NCBI GenBank assembly: GCA_021325095.1
Contig: JAJPHV010000123.1
Location: forward strand, 1-36,082
Origin: Chloroflexota bacterium
GTDB lineage: Bacteria > Chloroflexota > Anaerolineae > Aggregatilineales > UBA2796
Direction: 5' to 3'
DNA length: 36,082 nucleotides
The notes under the pieces are model-generated. The model was not told the origin of the DNA and did no database searches. It worked only from the letters and a program-made list of their open reading frames with translations. Below, one piece after another: positions 1 through 6,400 of the stretch; the stretch's first letter is position 1; every line of letters begins with the position of its first letter. Both the position numbers and the translations under genes were made by a program.

Positions 1-1550
1 CCGTTTTGCCTGGCCTGATCGATGACTGCCTGCTTGTAGGCCCAGTATTTCTCGGTCAGGCTGACCTTCAAGATGTGCGGATGTTCCAGGCGACGGCTTT
101 CCAGACGGATCATGCGCAGCCGAGAACGGGCATAGGCTTTTACCTCGGCCAGCGATGGCCGTTCGTAAACCAGCCTTCCATCCACAAAGATCGGTATGTG
201 CAGCGCCTCCACCGTGTCGAAGTCCCGGTAGACCTTCTGCTGGCTGGGGTTGGTCGGGTTGATGCCGACAAAGCGCATTCCCGGCTCAATTACTTCGTCC
301 GGCATGGCAATGATGTCGCCGGAAATGAAGCCGTTGCGCAGCAACCTCACCACGCGCTTGAGGCCGGGGTTCGTCACCTTCTCCGGCTGCGCCGAGAGTT
401 TGACCTTCGGCTCCCAGTGCCCATCATGGTCGCCTGACGGGTTGGCGCTGATCGCAACCAGCTTGTAGACCCCGCCCAACGCCGCCTGGTCGCCGCCCGT
501 CGCCAGGTCTGTGCCCACGCCAAAAACCAACCGGTCAATGATTGTCTCGGCAGAGACTTTCGGCACGTCGAAACCAACCTGTAAGCTGACCTCGCGGAGA
601 TAACCCTCATCGCGCACGCTGCGGCGGATCTCGTTGTGGATCAGCGCGATTTTACGCTCGTTCAGATCGTTGCTGAGGACGATCCGCATTTTGTCCAGGC
701 CAGCCGCCTCAAACATGAAATGGGCCACAATCGACCAGTAAACCAGGTCGCCCGAATCCAGGCGTACCCCGATGGCCTGCTGGCCCATGGCCTCCATCTC
801 TTTCGCCACCTGGATCGCGTGTTTCAGGCCGTTGTACATATCGTAGGTGTCCACCAGGAACAGCGCCGAACGCGGAAAGATACGCGCATAGTTCTCGAAC
901 GCCGTCAGCTCGTCCGGGAAGAACATGACATAGCTGTGGGCATGCGTGCCTGCCACCGGAATGCCGAAGTAAAAGCCTGCCGCAACGTTGCTGGTCGAGT
1001 CGCAGCCGCCGATGTAGGCTGCCAGCGAAGCCGTCAGGCCGCCATCCACGCCCTGGGCGCGCCGCAGCCCGAACTCCATGACCGTTTTGTCCTCGGCGTT
1101 GAACTTGACGTGCGAGGCTTTGGTGGCGATGAGTGTCGGGAAATTGACCAGATTGAGCAGGGCTGTCTCGATCAACTGGGCTTCTTCGAGCGGGGCCGTC
1201 ACGCGCATTCCGTAGATATGCGGGAGCAATACTTCGCCTTCGCGGACGGATTCCAGCGACCCGGTGAAGCGGAACGTGCGCAAGTGATCCAGGAAGGCTT
1301 CCTCAAAGATACCTAGCGAACGCAGGTAGGCAATGTGTTCCTCGGTGAATCTCAAGTTCAACAGGTAGTCGATGACCGCGTGCAAGCCAACGTGTACAGC
1401 ATACAGGCCGCCGAAGGGCGCCTGCCGGTAGAAGTATTCAAAGACACACTGACGGCGATGCTGGCCGGTCTTGAAATAGGCGGCCATCATGGTCAGTTCG
1501 TACAGATCGGTCAGCAGCGCATGGACAAATGGATTGCGATATTCGGCCAT
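1..1550 (-). CDS. pncB: Nicotinate phosphoribosyltransferase (3' end outside window)
   Basis: This enzyme makes nicotinate mononucleotide from nicotinate and PRPP in the cytoplasmic NAD salvage (Preiss-Handler) route. Reading leftwards from ATG at 1550 the frame stays open to the window edge (516 codons). The N-terminus has LLTDLYELTMM, typical of the family. GTHAHSYVMFF (about residue 200) corresponds to the active-site histidine motif, VRLDSGDL lies near residue 262, and FGVGTDLATGGDQ followed by GGVYKLV is the phosphate-binding region. The visible length already matches the roughly 490-residue bacterial form, so only a short C-terminus is likely missing. AAAGGATTGAGG just upstream serves as ribosome binding site. 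It starts 17 bases after the stop of the methionine aminopeptidase remnant, so the two are probably co-transcribed. Identity is near certain; the exact C-terminal end cannot be seen. Confidence 0.93.
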   Translation of the reverse strand, partial: MAEYRNPFVHALLTDLYELTMMAAYFKTGQHRRQCVFEYFYRQAPFGGLYAVHVGLHAVIDYLLNLRFTEEHIAYLRSLGIFEEAFLDHLRTFRFTGSLESVREGEVLLPHIYGMRVTAPLEEAQLIETALLNLVNFPTLIATKASHVKFNAEDKTVMEFGLRRAQGVDGGLTASLAAYIGGCDSTSNVAAGFYFGIPVAGTHAHSYVMFFPDELTAFENYARIFPRSALFLVDTYDMYNGLKHAIQVAKEMEAMGQQAIGVRLDSGDLVYWSIVAHFMFEAAGLDKMRIVLSNDLNERKIALIHNEIRRSVRDEGYLREVSLQVGFDVPKVSAETIIDRLVFGVGTDLATGGDQAALGGVYKLVAISANPSGDHDGHWEPKVKLSAQPEKVTNPGLKRVVRLLRNGFISGDIIAMPDEVIEPGMRFVGINPTNPSQQKVYRDFDTVEALHIPIFVDGRLVYERPSLAEVKAYARSRLRMIRLESRRLEHPHILKVSLTEKYWAYKQAVIDQARQN

Positions 1551-1567
1551 GCCTCAATCCTTTGCGG

Positions 1568-1780
1568 CTAAACTGCCGTCAATAGAAGCGGTTTGTCGTC
1601 GGTGATCACGACGGTATGTTCAAAACTGGCGACAGGCTTGCCATCGCGCGTCTTTGCCGTCCAGCCGTCGCGGGCGGTCATGCCGGGGCGCACCGCCGCC
1701 TGCATGGCACGCAGCGCCAGACCGACGACTCTGCCCGCGTTCATCAGGCCGATGATGTCCCTGTCCGTTTCAATGGTCAT
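1568..1780 (-). pseudogene. map: Methionine aminopeptidase remnant with in-frame internal deletion
   Basis: The 70-codon frame joins the first about 35 residues of type I methionine aminopeptidase (ending VRPGMTA) directly to its last about 35 residues (GWTAKTRDGKPVASFEHTVV). The middle of the roughly 250-residue enzyme is gone, with four of the five metal ligands and the catalytic His. Only the last ligand, Glu in FEHT (residue 54), remains, so it cannot be an active peptidase. The start codon, a GGAGAG ribosome binding site and the stop are intact and the frame is preserved across the junction. It sits just upstream of pncB. It may be a recent deletion, an assembly collapse, or a retained short peptide that couples translation to pncB. 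That it derives from map is clear from both halves; whether it has any role is unknown. Confidence 0.8.
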
Positions 1781-1798
1781 GCGCTTCTCTCCAATCTG

Positions 1799-1880
1799 GC
1801 CCTCACCCCCAACCCCTCTCCCACAGGCGAGGGGTTAAATTCCCTTCTCCCGGTGGGAGAAGGGATCAAGGGATGAGGGC
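1799..1880. repeat. GC-rich palindromic intergenic repeat, copy A
   Basis: The unit opens with CCCTCACCCCCAACCCCTC and closes with GGGATGAGGGC, its imperfect complement. Inside is a perfect 10-bp hairpin, CCCTTCTCCC / GGGAGAAGGG, with loop GGT (1842-1864). It belongs to a family with copies at 4872, 5964, 7482 and 9702. Such REP-like units are known as abundant intergenic repeats in several bacterial phyla; any function here is unknown. Confidence 0.8.
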
Positions 1881-2145
1881 TAGTCAACGAACACTTACCT
1901 ATACCGTACCGGCGTCAGCGATTGATTATACGCCGTGAAGACCATTTGATCCGCTGAATCCAAACACTTCTTGATCTTGGCAGAAGTTTTATGTTACCTT
2001 TTTACGCTGCGCAGCAAGGTGTAAAAAGAGCACCTCTTTTGAAGAGTGATTCTGGGCGTTTTGGAGCCACAAGCCGGTCTGGGCACTGTCTTGACAAAGT
2101 GAGGGGCATCCGGTACGCTTGTGACAGAATACTCAAACAACGAGC
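1881..2145. other. Non-coding stretch with nested inverted repeats
   Basis: No gene is supported here. An inverted repeat CTTTTTAC (1998-2005) / GTAAAAAG (2021-2028) encloses a perfect palindrome GCTGCGCAGC (2006-2015). It overlaps a second perfect repeat, AAAAGAG-CAC-CTCTTTT (2024-2040). The two hairpins are mutually exclusive because they share 2024-2028, which is the geometry of a switch or of a bidirectional terminator between the divergent map/pncB and atp units. This is inference from base pairing only. Confidence 0.4.
2091..2119 (+). promoter_or_regulatory. Probable promoter of the F0 ATP synthase operon
   Basis: A perfect TTGACA -35 hexamer (2091-2096) is followed after 17 bases by TACGCT (2114-2119) as a weak -10. 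It lies 27 bases upstream of the first atp gene. The strong -35 and correct spacing support it; the poor -10 lowers confidence. Confidence 0.45.
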
Positions 2146-2406
2146 ATGGAACCGAATAACCCGAATCGCATGTACGCCGCGCTGGGGATCGCCGGACAGG
2201 CCGGATGCTTGACCGTTATCCTGGCGGTGGCAGCCCTGCTATTCGGTTTGTGGCTTGACCAGCTTTTGGGGACGCGGCGCATCTTTGCCCTGATCTGCGT
2301 CGCGGGGAGCGTACCGATTGCTTTGTTCGTGACCTTGCGAGTCACGCAACGGTTGATTGCCCGGATGATTCCTCCGGATAAACCAAAAAAGGATAACTCA
2401 ACCTAG
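2146..2406 (+). CDS. AtpZ/AtpI-family ATP synthase accessory membrane protein
   Basis: This 86-residue protein has two hydrophobic segments (about residues 13-33 and 42-62) separated by a short loop with GLWLDQLLGTRR, and a charged C-terminal tail. This is the pattern of the small F0F1-ATPase gene 1 family (AtpZ/AtpI), which precedes atpB in many operons. Members assist assembly of the c-ring or Mg2+/Ca2+ supply; the exact role here is not shown. It lies 110 bases upstream of atpB on the same strand. The ATG at 2146 has only a weak ribosome binding site. Position and topology make the assignment fairly safe, although sequence conservation in this family is low. Confidence 0.75.
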   Translation: MEPNNPNRMYAALGIAGQAGCLTVILAVAALLFGLWLDQLLGTRRIFALICVAGSVPIALFVTLRVTQRLIARMIPPDKPKKDNST

Positions 2407-2516
2407 TCACCCGCTATAAGCCAGATGTCGCTGACAAGTGAATACGGCTCGCACCGAGGAGGTTACTTCTTGAGCAAATTGACCCGTCTAACAACCAGCC
2501 TATCAAGGAGGAATAC

Positions 2517-3773
2517 ATGAGCGCAACGAGGCGCGGCTTTATCCTCTTTGGCATCCTGGTCGTCGTCACTGCCGTCTTCTGTGTGTGGCTGCCATTTTTC
2601 GGGCTGCCGCGCGCAGGGTTGGGCGTCGGGCTGCCGCAGATCACGCTGAAACCGGAAGTGCTGAACAGTAACTTCCTGGGCCTGGGCATCCCCCTGACAA
2701 ACAGCTTCACATCCATGATCCTCATCGACATTGTTGTGCTGTTGATGGGCTGGGTCGTGAGCCGCGCAGTCACCGGCCAGTTGCCGAGCAGGTTTGTCCC
2801 GCGCGGTTTCACCAACTTCATGGAGGTGCTGGTCGAGTTCTGGTACAACCAGGCGCGCAACGTGCTGGGGGAGCACACGCGCCGGGTGCTGCCGCTGGCC
2901 CTGACCGTCTTCCTGTTTATCCTGACTGCCAACTGGATCAAGCTGATTCCCGGCGTCGAGACGGTGGGCATCATGGTGTGCGCCGAGGCGGGCCAACCGG
3001 GCTACCCGACCAATGGCGCACTGCTGAGAGTTGATGGCGCGAGCCTGAAGGATCGCGCAGGCACAAAGGTCACGGAAACAGACCTGCACGCCTGCGAACA
3101 GGCCCACCCCAACCTGGTAGCTCCCAAGCTGCCCGGCGCGGCGGTGAGCGGCGAGTCGACAGGGGGTGGCAAAGAACACACGCCCTCCGGCACCCCGCCT
3201 GCCACGAAGGAAGGCGCGCAGGCCGTCGATACCCTGGTCAGCCAGCCGGGGTACAGCCCGGGGAGCAAGACTGCTGCGCAGGAAAAGGGCAATCCTGATC
3301 TGTTCAACATTGTCCCGTATTTCCGACCACTGGCAACCGACCTGAACATGACGCTGGGCCTGGCGATCATCGTGTTTATTGCGGTGCAAATCTGGGGCAT
3401 TCAGGCGCTTGGGCTGCCCTACTTCTACAAATTCATCAACATCCCGGCGCTGGGCAATCTCGCCAAAAAGCCGATGGGCGTCATGGATTTCATCGTTGGC
3501 CTGGTGGACATCATCTCGGAACTGTCACGCTTGATCTCGCTGAGTTTCCGTCTTCTGGGCAACCTGTTTGCCGGGGGTATCTTGCTGGCCGTGATGACGT
3601 TCCTGGTGGCTGGCGTGCTGCCCATCATCTTCTACGGGCTGGAAGTGTTCGTCGGCGCGATTCAGGCTTACGTCTTCGCCATCCTGACCGTCATGTACGC
3701 TTCGCAGGCCGTCTTCGCCCATCATGGCGATGAGGAACACGAGGGCGAACACGAGGCGGCTCATGCCGCGTAA
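2517..3773 (+). CDS. atpB: F0F1 ATP synthase subunit a with long extra-membrane insertion
   Basis: Subunit a forms the two half-channels that pass protons to the c-ring. The essential arginine lies in LSLSFRLLGNLFAGG, followed by the conserved last helices (VFVGAIQAYVFAILTVMYASQ). FRPLATDLNMTLGLA is the usual helix-3 motif. At 418 residues it is much longer than the common 230-280. The excess lies between the helix ending TANWIKLIPGVET (about residue 147) and LFNIVPYFRP (about 261): roughly 110 hydrophilic residues rich in Gly, Pro, Ala, Lys and Thr, with two cysteines near its start. By the known topology this loop faces outside. The ATG at 2517 follows a strong AAGGAGG. The C-terminus is rich in His and Glu (HHGDEEHEGEHEAAH). 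Identity is certain; the role of the insert is unknown. Confidence 0.95.
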   Translation: MSATRRGFILFGILVVVTAVFCVWLPFFGLPRAGLGVGLPQITLKPEVLNSNFLGLGIPLTNSFTSMILIDIVVLLMGWVVSRAVTGQLPSRFVPRGFTNFMEVLVEFWYNQARNVLGEHTRRVLPLALTVFLFILTANWIKLIPGVETVGIMVCAEAGQPGYPTNGALLRVDGASLKDRAGTKVTETDLHACEQAHPNLVAPKLPGAAVSGESTGGGKEHTPSGTPPATKEGAQAVDTLVSQPGYSPGSKTAAQEKGNPDLFNIVPYFRPLATDLNMTLGLAIIVFIAVQIWGIQALGLPYFYKFINIPALGNLAKKPMGVMDFIVGLVDIISELSRLISLSFRLLGNLFAGGILLAVMTFLVAGVLPIIFYGLEVFVGAIQAYVFAILTVMYASQAVFAHHGDEEHEGEHEAAHAA

Positions 3774-3847
3774 CTGGTTAGACGTGCCTTGAGACTCACG
3801 TCTCTATGTACTCTCAATCATTCTCGACCTTAGGAGGAAATCCCTAC

Positions 3848-4087
3848 ATGGATGGAGCAAGTTTCATCACTGCTTTGAAAGCAGTGGGCGCGGGCCTGGC
3901 AATGGTTGGCGCACTCGGCGCAGGCGTGGGTATCGGCTCAGTTGTGAACGGCGCGCTGCAGGCGATGGGCCGCAACCCTGATGCGGCGGGCCTGATCCAG
4001 ACCAACATGATCCTGGGCATCGTCTTCGCAGAAACGATTGCTATCTACTGCCTGGTCGTCGCTCTGATCGTCCTGTTCGTTCTGTGA
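3848..4087 (+). CDS. atpE: F0F1 ATP synthase subunit c
   Basis: This 79-residue hairpin proteolipid forms the rotating c-ring. Helix 1 carries the glycine pattern GALGAGVGIGSVVNGAL, the polar loop is MGRNPDA, and helix 2 has the ion-binding carboxylate in GIVFAETIAIY. A Thr follows the Glu and a Tyr comes five residues later, as in Na+-type rings. The helix-1 glutamine that Na+-binding rings use is replaced by isoleucine, which favours protons. A longer frame opens at 3806, but the ATG at 3848 is chosen because TTAGGAGGAAAT lies just before it and the product then has normal length. It lies 74 bases after atpB and 16 before atpF. Confidence 0.95.
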   Translation: MDGASFITALKAVGAGLAMVGALGAGVGIGSVVNGALQAMGRNPDAAGLIQTNMILGIVFAETIAIYCLVVALIVLFVL

Positions 4088-4103
4088 CGGCAAGGAGGTT
4101 GCA

Positions 4104-4805
4104 TTGGAAGGATTAGGGATTAATGGCGGTTTCCTGCTGGCACAGATCTTCAACTTCCTGATCTTGTTTGTGGCGCTCACGGCTCTGGCCTGGAGGCCGC
4201 TGATCAGGTTCCTGGAAGGGCGCCGCGAAACCATTGCCAAAGGGTTGGAAGATGCGCGCGCGGCTGAACAGGCCCGCGCCAACGCCGAACGCGAGGCGCA
4301 GAAATTGATCGACCAGCGCCGTGCCGAAGCGAACAAACTGGTCGAAGAAGGCCGGGCACGCGGCGAGGAGCAGGCCAGGGCTGTCCTGGCCGACGCGCAG
4401 CGCGAAGCCGAGAATATTCGCATCCGGGCGCGTGCCGACGCCGAAGAGGAGCGCAACGCGCTGCTCGGCGAGGTTCGTTCGCAGGTGGCGCAGCTTGCCA
4501 TCGCCGCCGCCGAGCGTGTGATCCAGCAGTCGCTTGACCAGCAGAGGTCGCAGGCTATAATCGCGGATTTCTTTGCCAAGCCTGCCGTGAGTATCGAAAG
4601 TCCCGGCGCGGCTGTCGAGGTGACGAGCGCACTGCCGCTGACCGACGCGGAGAAAAAGCAGCTTGCGGCGCAGACCGGCGCAAAGGAAATCACCTACAAG
4701 GTCGATCCGTCGATCCTGGGCGGGTTGATCCTGCGCTCTGGGGACAAGGTGGTGGACGCCAGCGTGCGCAGCAATTTGCAGGCGTTGGCTGCCCAGATGC
4801 GTTAA
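4104..4805 (+). CDS. atpF: ATP synthase subunit b fused to the C-terminal domain of delta
   Basis: Residues 1-160 are subunit b: a membrane anchor (about 9-30), WRPLIRFLEGRRETIAKGLEDA, and a long Ala/Glu/Arg-rich coiled coil ending in AAERVIQQSLD. Residues about 170-233 match the C-terminal part of subunit delta: VEVTSALPLTDAEKKQL, then KVDPSILGGLILRSGDKVVDASVRSNLQAL. The N-terminal six-helix domain of delta, which normally caps the alpha subunits, is absent. Mycobacterial b-delta fusions keep the whole of delta, so this shortened form is unusual. The start is TTG at 4104, with AAGGAGG 5 bases upstream and no nearby ATG. No alpha, gamma, beta or epsilon gene follows. Fusion is seen directly; how the stator binds F1 is open. 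Confidence 0.9.
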   Translation: MEGLGINGGFLLAQIFNFLILFVALTALAWRPLIRFLEGRRETIAKGLEDARAAEQARANAEREAQKLIDQRRAEANKLVEEGRARGEEQARAVLADAQREAENIRIRARADAEEERNALLGEVRSQVAQLAIAAAERVIQQSLDQQRSQAIIADFFAKPAVSIESPGAAVEVTSALPLTDAEKKQLAAQTGAKEITYKVDPSILGGLILRSGDKVVDASVRSNLQALAAQMR

Positions 4806-4829
4806 GCAGGTTAGCGTAGCAGAATATCG

Positions 4830-4863
4830 AAGGCCAGGGATCGGCATGATCTCTGGCCTTTTT
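4830..4863 (+). terminator. Rho-independent terminator of the atp operon
   Basis: AAGGCCAGGGATC (4830-4842) pairs with GATCTCTGGCCTT (4848-4860), with one G-T pair and a 5-base loop, and runs into TTTTT. It lies 25 bases after the b-delta stop codon, confirming that the operon ends without F1 genes. Confidence 0.85.
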
Positions 4864-4871
4864 GGTTGGGT

Positions 4872-4946
4872 GGCCCTCACCCCGTACCCCTCTCCCGCAG
4901 GCGAGGGGCCTGACTCCGGCGAGGAAGGGGCTGGGGGATAAGGGCT
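4872..4946. repeat. GC-rich palindromic intergenic repeat, copy B
   Basis: It opens with GGCCCTCACCCCGTACCCC and closes with GGGGGATAAGGGC, as in copy A, with an internal CCCCTCTCCCGCAGGCGAGGGG segment in between. The second internal hairpin is more degenerate than in copy A. It sits between the atp terminator and the convergent secreted-protein gene. Confidence 0.75.
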
Positions 4947-4954
4947 GGCGCTGA

Positions 4955-5761
4955 CTAGAATGCGCAGTTATCGTTCGGGCTGGCGAACGCCTTCGTGAAA
5001 TCACCCTGTCCCGTCGCGTTGTACTTGCCGCCGTTCCAGGCGATGTAGAAGTAGGTTTGCCCACCGGAGCGGGTCGCGGAAGCGGAGATGACTCCGCCAT
5101 CGGCTGGCGCGTTGGTGACGTAGCTCAACAGTGGCTTCGACAGTCCAGCCTGCCCTGCGGCTAAGAGGTCTGCCAACTTGAAGCGGGCGTAACCGGCGGC
5201 CAGACTGGAATCGATGGCAACAATGTGCAGGATGTCAGGGTCGATGCAGTGCACGTCCAGCCGATCCCCAGGGCGCGGATCGACACGATGATCAGCCGTA
5301 CTGAAGAAGGTCACAACCGGAGCGCTCGATCCACCTGCTCCGCCCGATCCGCCTGACGACACGCCCGATGATGGCAGGCAAGGATCGTCTGCGGTGAGGT
5401 CGGCAAGCTTAACGCCGCCGGGCCCTTGAAATACTGCGTGGATCGGATTCTTCTTCGGCACGGGGAAGAGAAAGAAATTCTCCGTTATATCGGTGATCGG
5501 GTTGGGATTGGCTTGTCCAAAGACCGCCTTCACTCCGACTTTCGTTCCGTTGCCATCTGTAACATCTACCTGGGCATCTTCGTTGGAATTGAGGCTGACT
5601 GTGCCTCCTGACAACTCCCATTTTCCACAATCTGTCGCGGATGCGCCGGGAAAAGTGAGCGTAGTGAACGAGCCGCTGACAGCATGGGCTGGCACTACGC
5701 TGAACGCCAAACTCAGGCTGAAAGCCAACATTGCGCCAAGAACTATCCATCGGTATTTCAT
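4955..5761 (-). CDS. Secreted two-part protein of unknown function
   Basis: I do not recognise a family. The 268-residue product starts with a clear Sec signal peptide (MKYRW, a hydrophobic stretch, then VVPAHA before VSGSF, residues about 1-26). Residues about 27-135 form one part rich in beta-prone sequence, with two Cys (TDCGKW and DDPCLP). A Ser/Gly linker (SSGVSSGGSGGAGGSS, about 137-152) leads to a second part ending in NDNCAF with two further Cys. A linker between two compact parts and the paired cysteines suggest an extracellular disulphide-stabilised protein. The ATG at 5761 is preferred over one seven codons upstream because GGAAAGGAAAA precedes it and the signal peptide starts properly. 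It is convergent with the atp operon. Confidence 0.75.
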   Translation of the reverse strand: MKYRWIVLGAMLAFSLSLAFSVVPAHAVSGSFTTLTFPGASATDCGKWELSGGTVSLNSNEDAQVDVTDGNGTKVGVKAVFGQANPNPITDITENFFLFPVPKKNPIHAVFQGPGGVKLADLTADDPCLPSSGVSSGGSGGAGGSSAPVVTFFSTADHRVDPRPGDRLDVHCIDPDILHIVAIDSSLAAGYARFKLADLLAAGQAGLSKPLLSYVTNAPADGGVISASATRSGGQTYFYIAWNGGKYNATGQGDFTKAFASPNDNCAF

Positions 5762-5829
5762 GGTGGTTTTCCTTTCCAACATGACAATAACCGTCGTTTC
5801 GGCTCTAGATTACGTCTGCATTCCCTCGG

Positions 5830-5913
5830 AAAGTGTGAAGTGGTTTACACTTTACGGCGTTTTTACGTCCTTTATCGAAAGCGCTAAAAAACGCCGGAGT
5901 TGACGCCTGGGGA
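5830..5913. other. Inverted repeats upstream of the secreted-protein gene
   Basis: AAAGTGT (5830-5836) and ACACTTT (5847-5853) form a perfect operator-like repeat. Next, CGGCGTTTTT (5855-5864) and AAAAACGCCG (5887-5896) form a perfect 10-bp stem with a 22-base loop. Immediately after, GACGCCTGGGGA (5902-5913) shares ACGCCTGGGGA with 6364-6374, at the end of the structured RNA candidate. The block may be the regulatory region of the minus-strand secreted-protein gene, or the left edge of a small mobile element. Pairing and repeat are seen; the role is inferred. Confidence 0.4.
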
Positions 5914-5963
5914 TATAAGCTACGAACAGGGCGCATGCAAAGTCAAGGGAAGACGCGGGAGGA

Positions 5964-6070
5964 ACCTCACTCCCAGCTCCTCTCCGCAGGCAGAGAGAGG
6001 CGTCAAGACTGACAGGGCGCGCCGTCCGGTTCCCCCTCGCCAGTTGGAGAGGGGGTCAGGGGGTGAGGTC
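5964..6070. repeat. GC-rich palindromic intergenic repeat, copy C
   Basis: It opens with ACCTCACTCCCAGCTCCTC and closes with GGGGTCAGGGGGTGAGGTC. Near the end is a hairpin CCCCCTC / GAGGGGG around a 10-base loop. It is the longest copy and lies in the same 620-base non-coding stretch as the structured RNA candidate. Confidence 0.75.
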
Positions 6071-6202
6071 AACGATTTTGCACGTGCCCTGAAGCTACGA
6101 ATGGCTTGCTTTCCTCTGCGCCTGTGGTAAGCTCTAGCTCGCCATACACGAGAGGTAAAAGTCCGGTATGGGCGCTCCTTAACAACCGAATATTGGCGGT
6201 TG

Positions 6203-6383
6203 CTCTAGAAAATCCTCTAGAGTGGAAAATATTCAAGGTAAATGTTTCCTTTCGACTTCAAACGTGCTAGGGCCTTAGCACGCTGGGCTAGATGTGCTAA
6301 GACGCACTTCGGTGTGCTGCATCGTTAGGGCCAGTCCCTTGAACCCTAGAAGCCCCGGCGTTTACGCCTGGGGAGTACGTCAC
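6203..6383 (+). ncRNA. Structured RNA candidate resembling an IS200/IS605 right end (omegaRNA) without tnpB
   Basis: Four hairpins follow one another: CTCTAGA / TCTAGAG (6203-6222); CGTGCTA / TAGCACG (6263-6282); a stem closed by a UUCG tetraloop, CGCAC-TTCG-GTGTG (about 6303-6316), inside GATG/CATC; and CCCCGGCG-TTTA-CGCCTGGGG (6353-6373). CTAGGG (6267-6272) could pair with CCCTAG (6344-6349) as a pseudoknot. The ending, a GC hairpin then AGTACGTCAC, resembles right ends of IS200/IS605 (IS1341-type) elements, where the omegaRNA scaffold ends and its guide begins. No tnpB or tnpA lies nearby, so it would be a decayed or non-autonomous element, or a stand-alone guide RNA. The next gene starts 17 bases later. 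The structure is seen; the family link is from memory of such ends. Confidence 0.45.
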
Positions 6384-6400
6384 ATCTTGTCGATAGATTG

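Noticed and set aside
636..1316. Plus-strand frame of 226 codons at the left end
   Set aside because: It is antisense to pncB, whose conserved motifs run through the whole stretch.
2463..3389. Minus-strand frame of 308 codons across atpB
   Set aside because: It is antisense to subunit a, which is certain by motifs and ribosome site; its protein is Gln/Arg-rich shadow sequence.
3806..3847. N-terminal extension of subunit c from ATG 3806
   Set aside because: It would run through the ribosome binding site AGGAGG of the normal start at 3848 and gives a non-family N-terminus.
3848..4087. Sodium-driven c-ring
   Set aside because: Thr after the Glu and a nearby Tyr fit, but the helix-1 Gln ligand is replaced by Ile, so proton use is more likely.
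5783..6400. TnpB or TnpA protein next to the omegaRNA-like structure
   Set aside because: No frame with RuvC or HUH motifs exists in the flanks; only the RNA/right-end-like part is visible.
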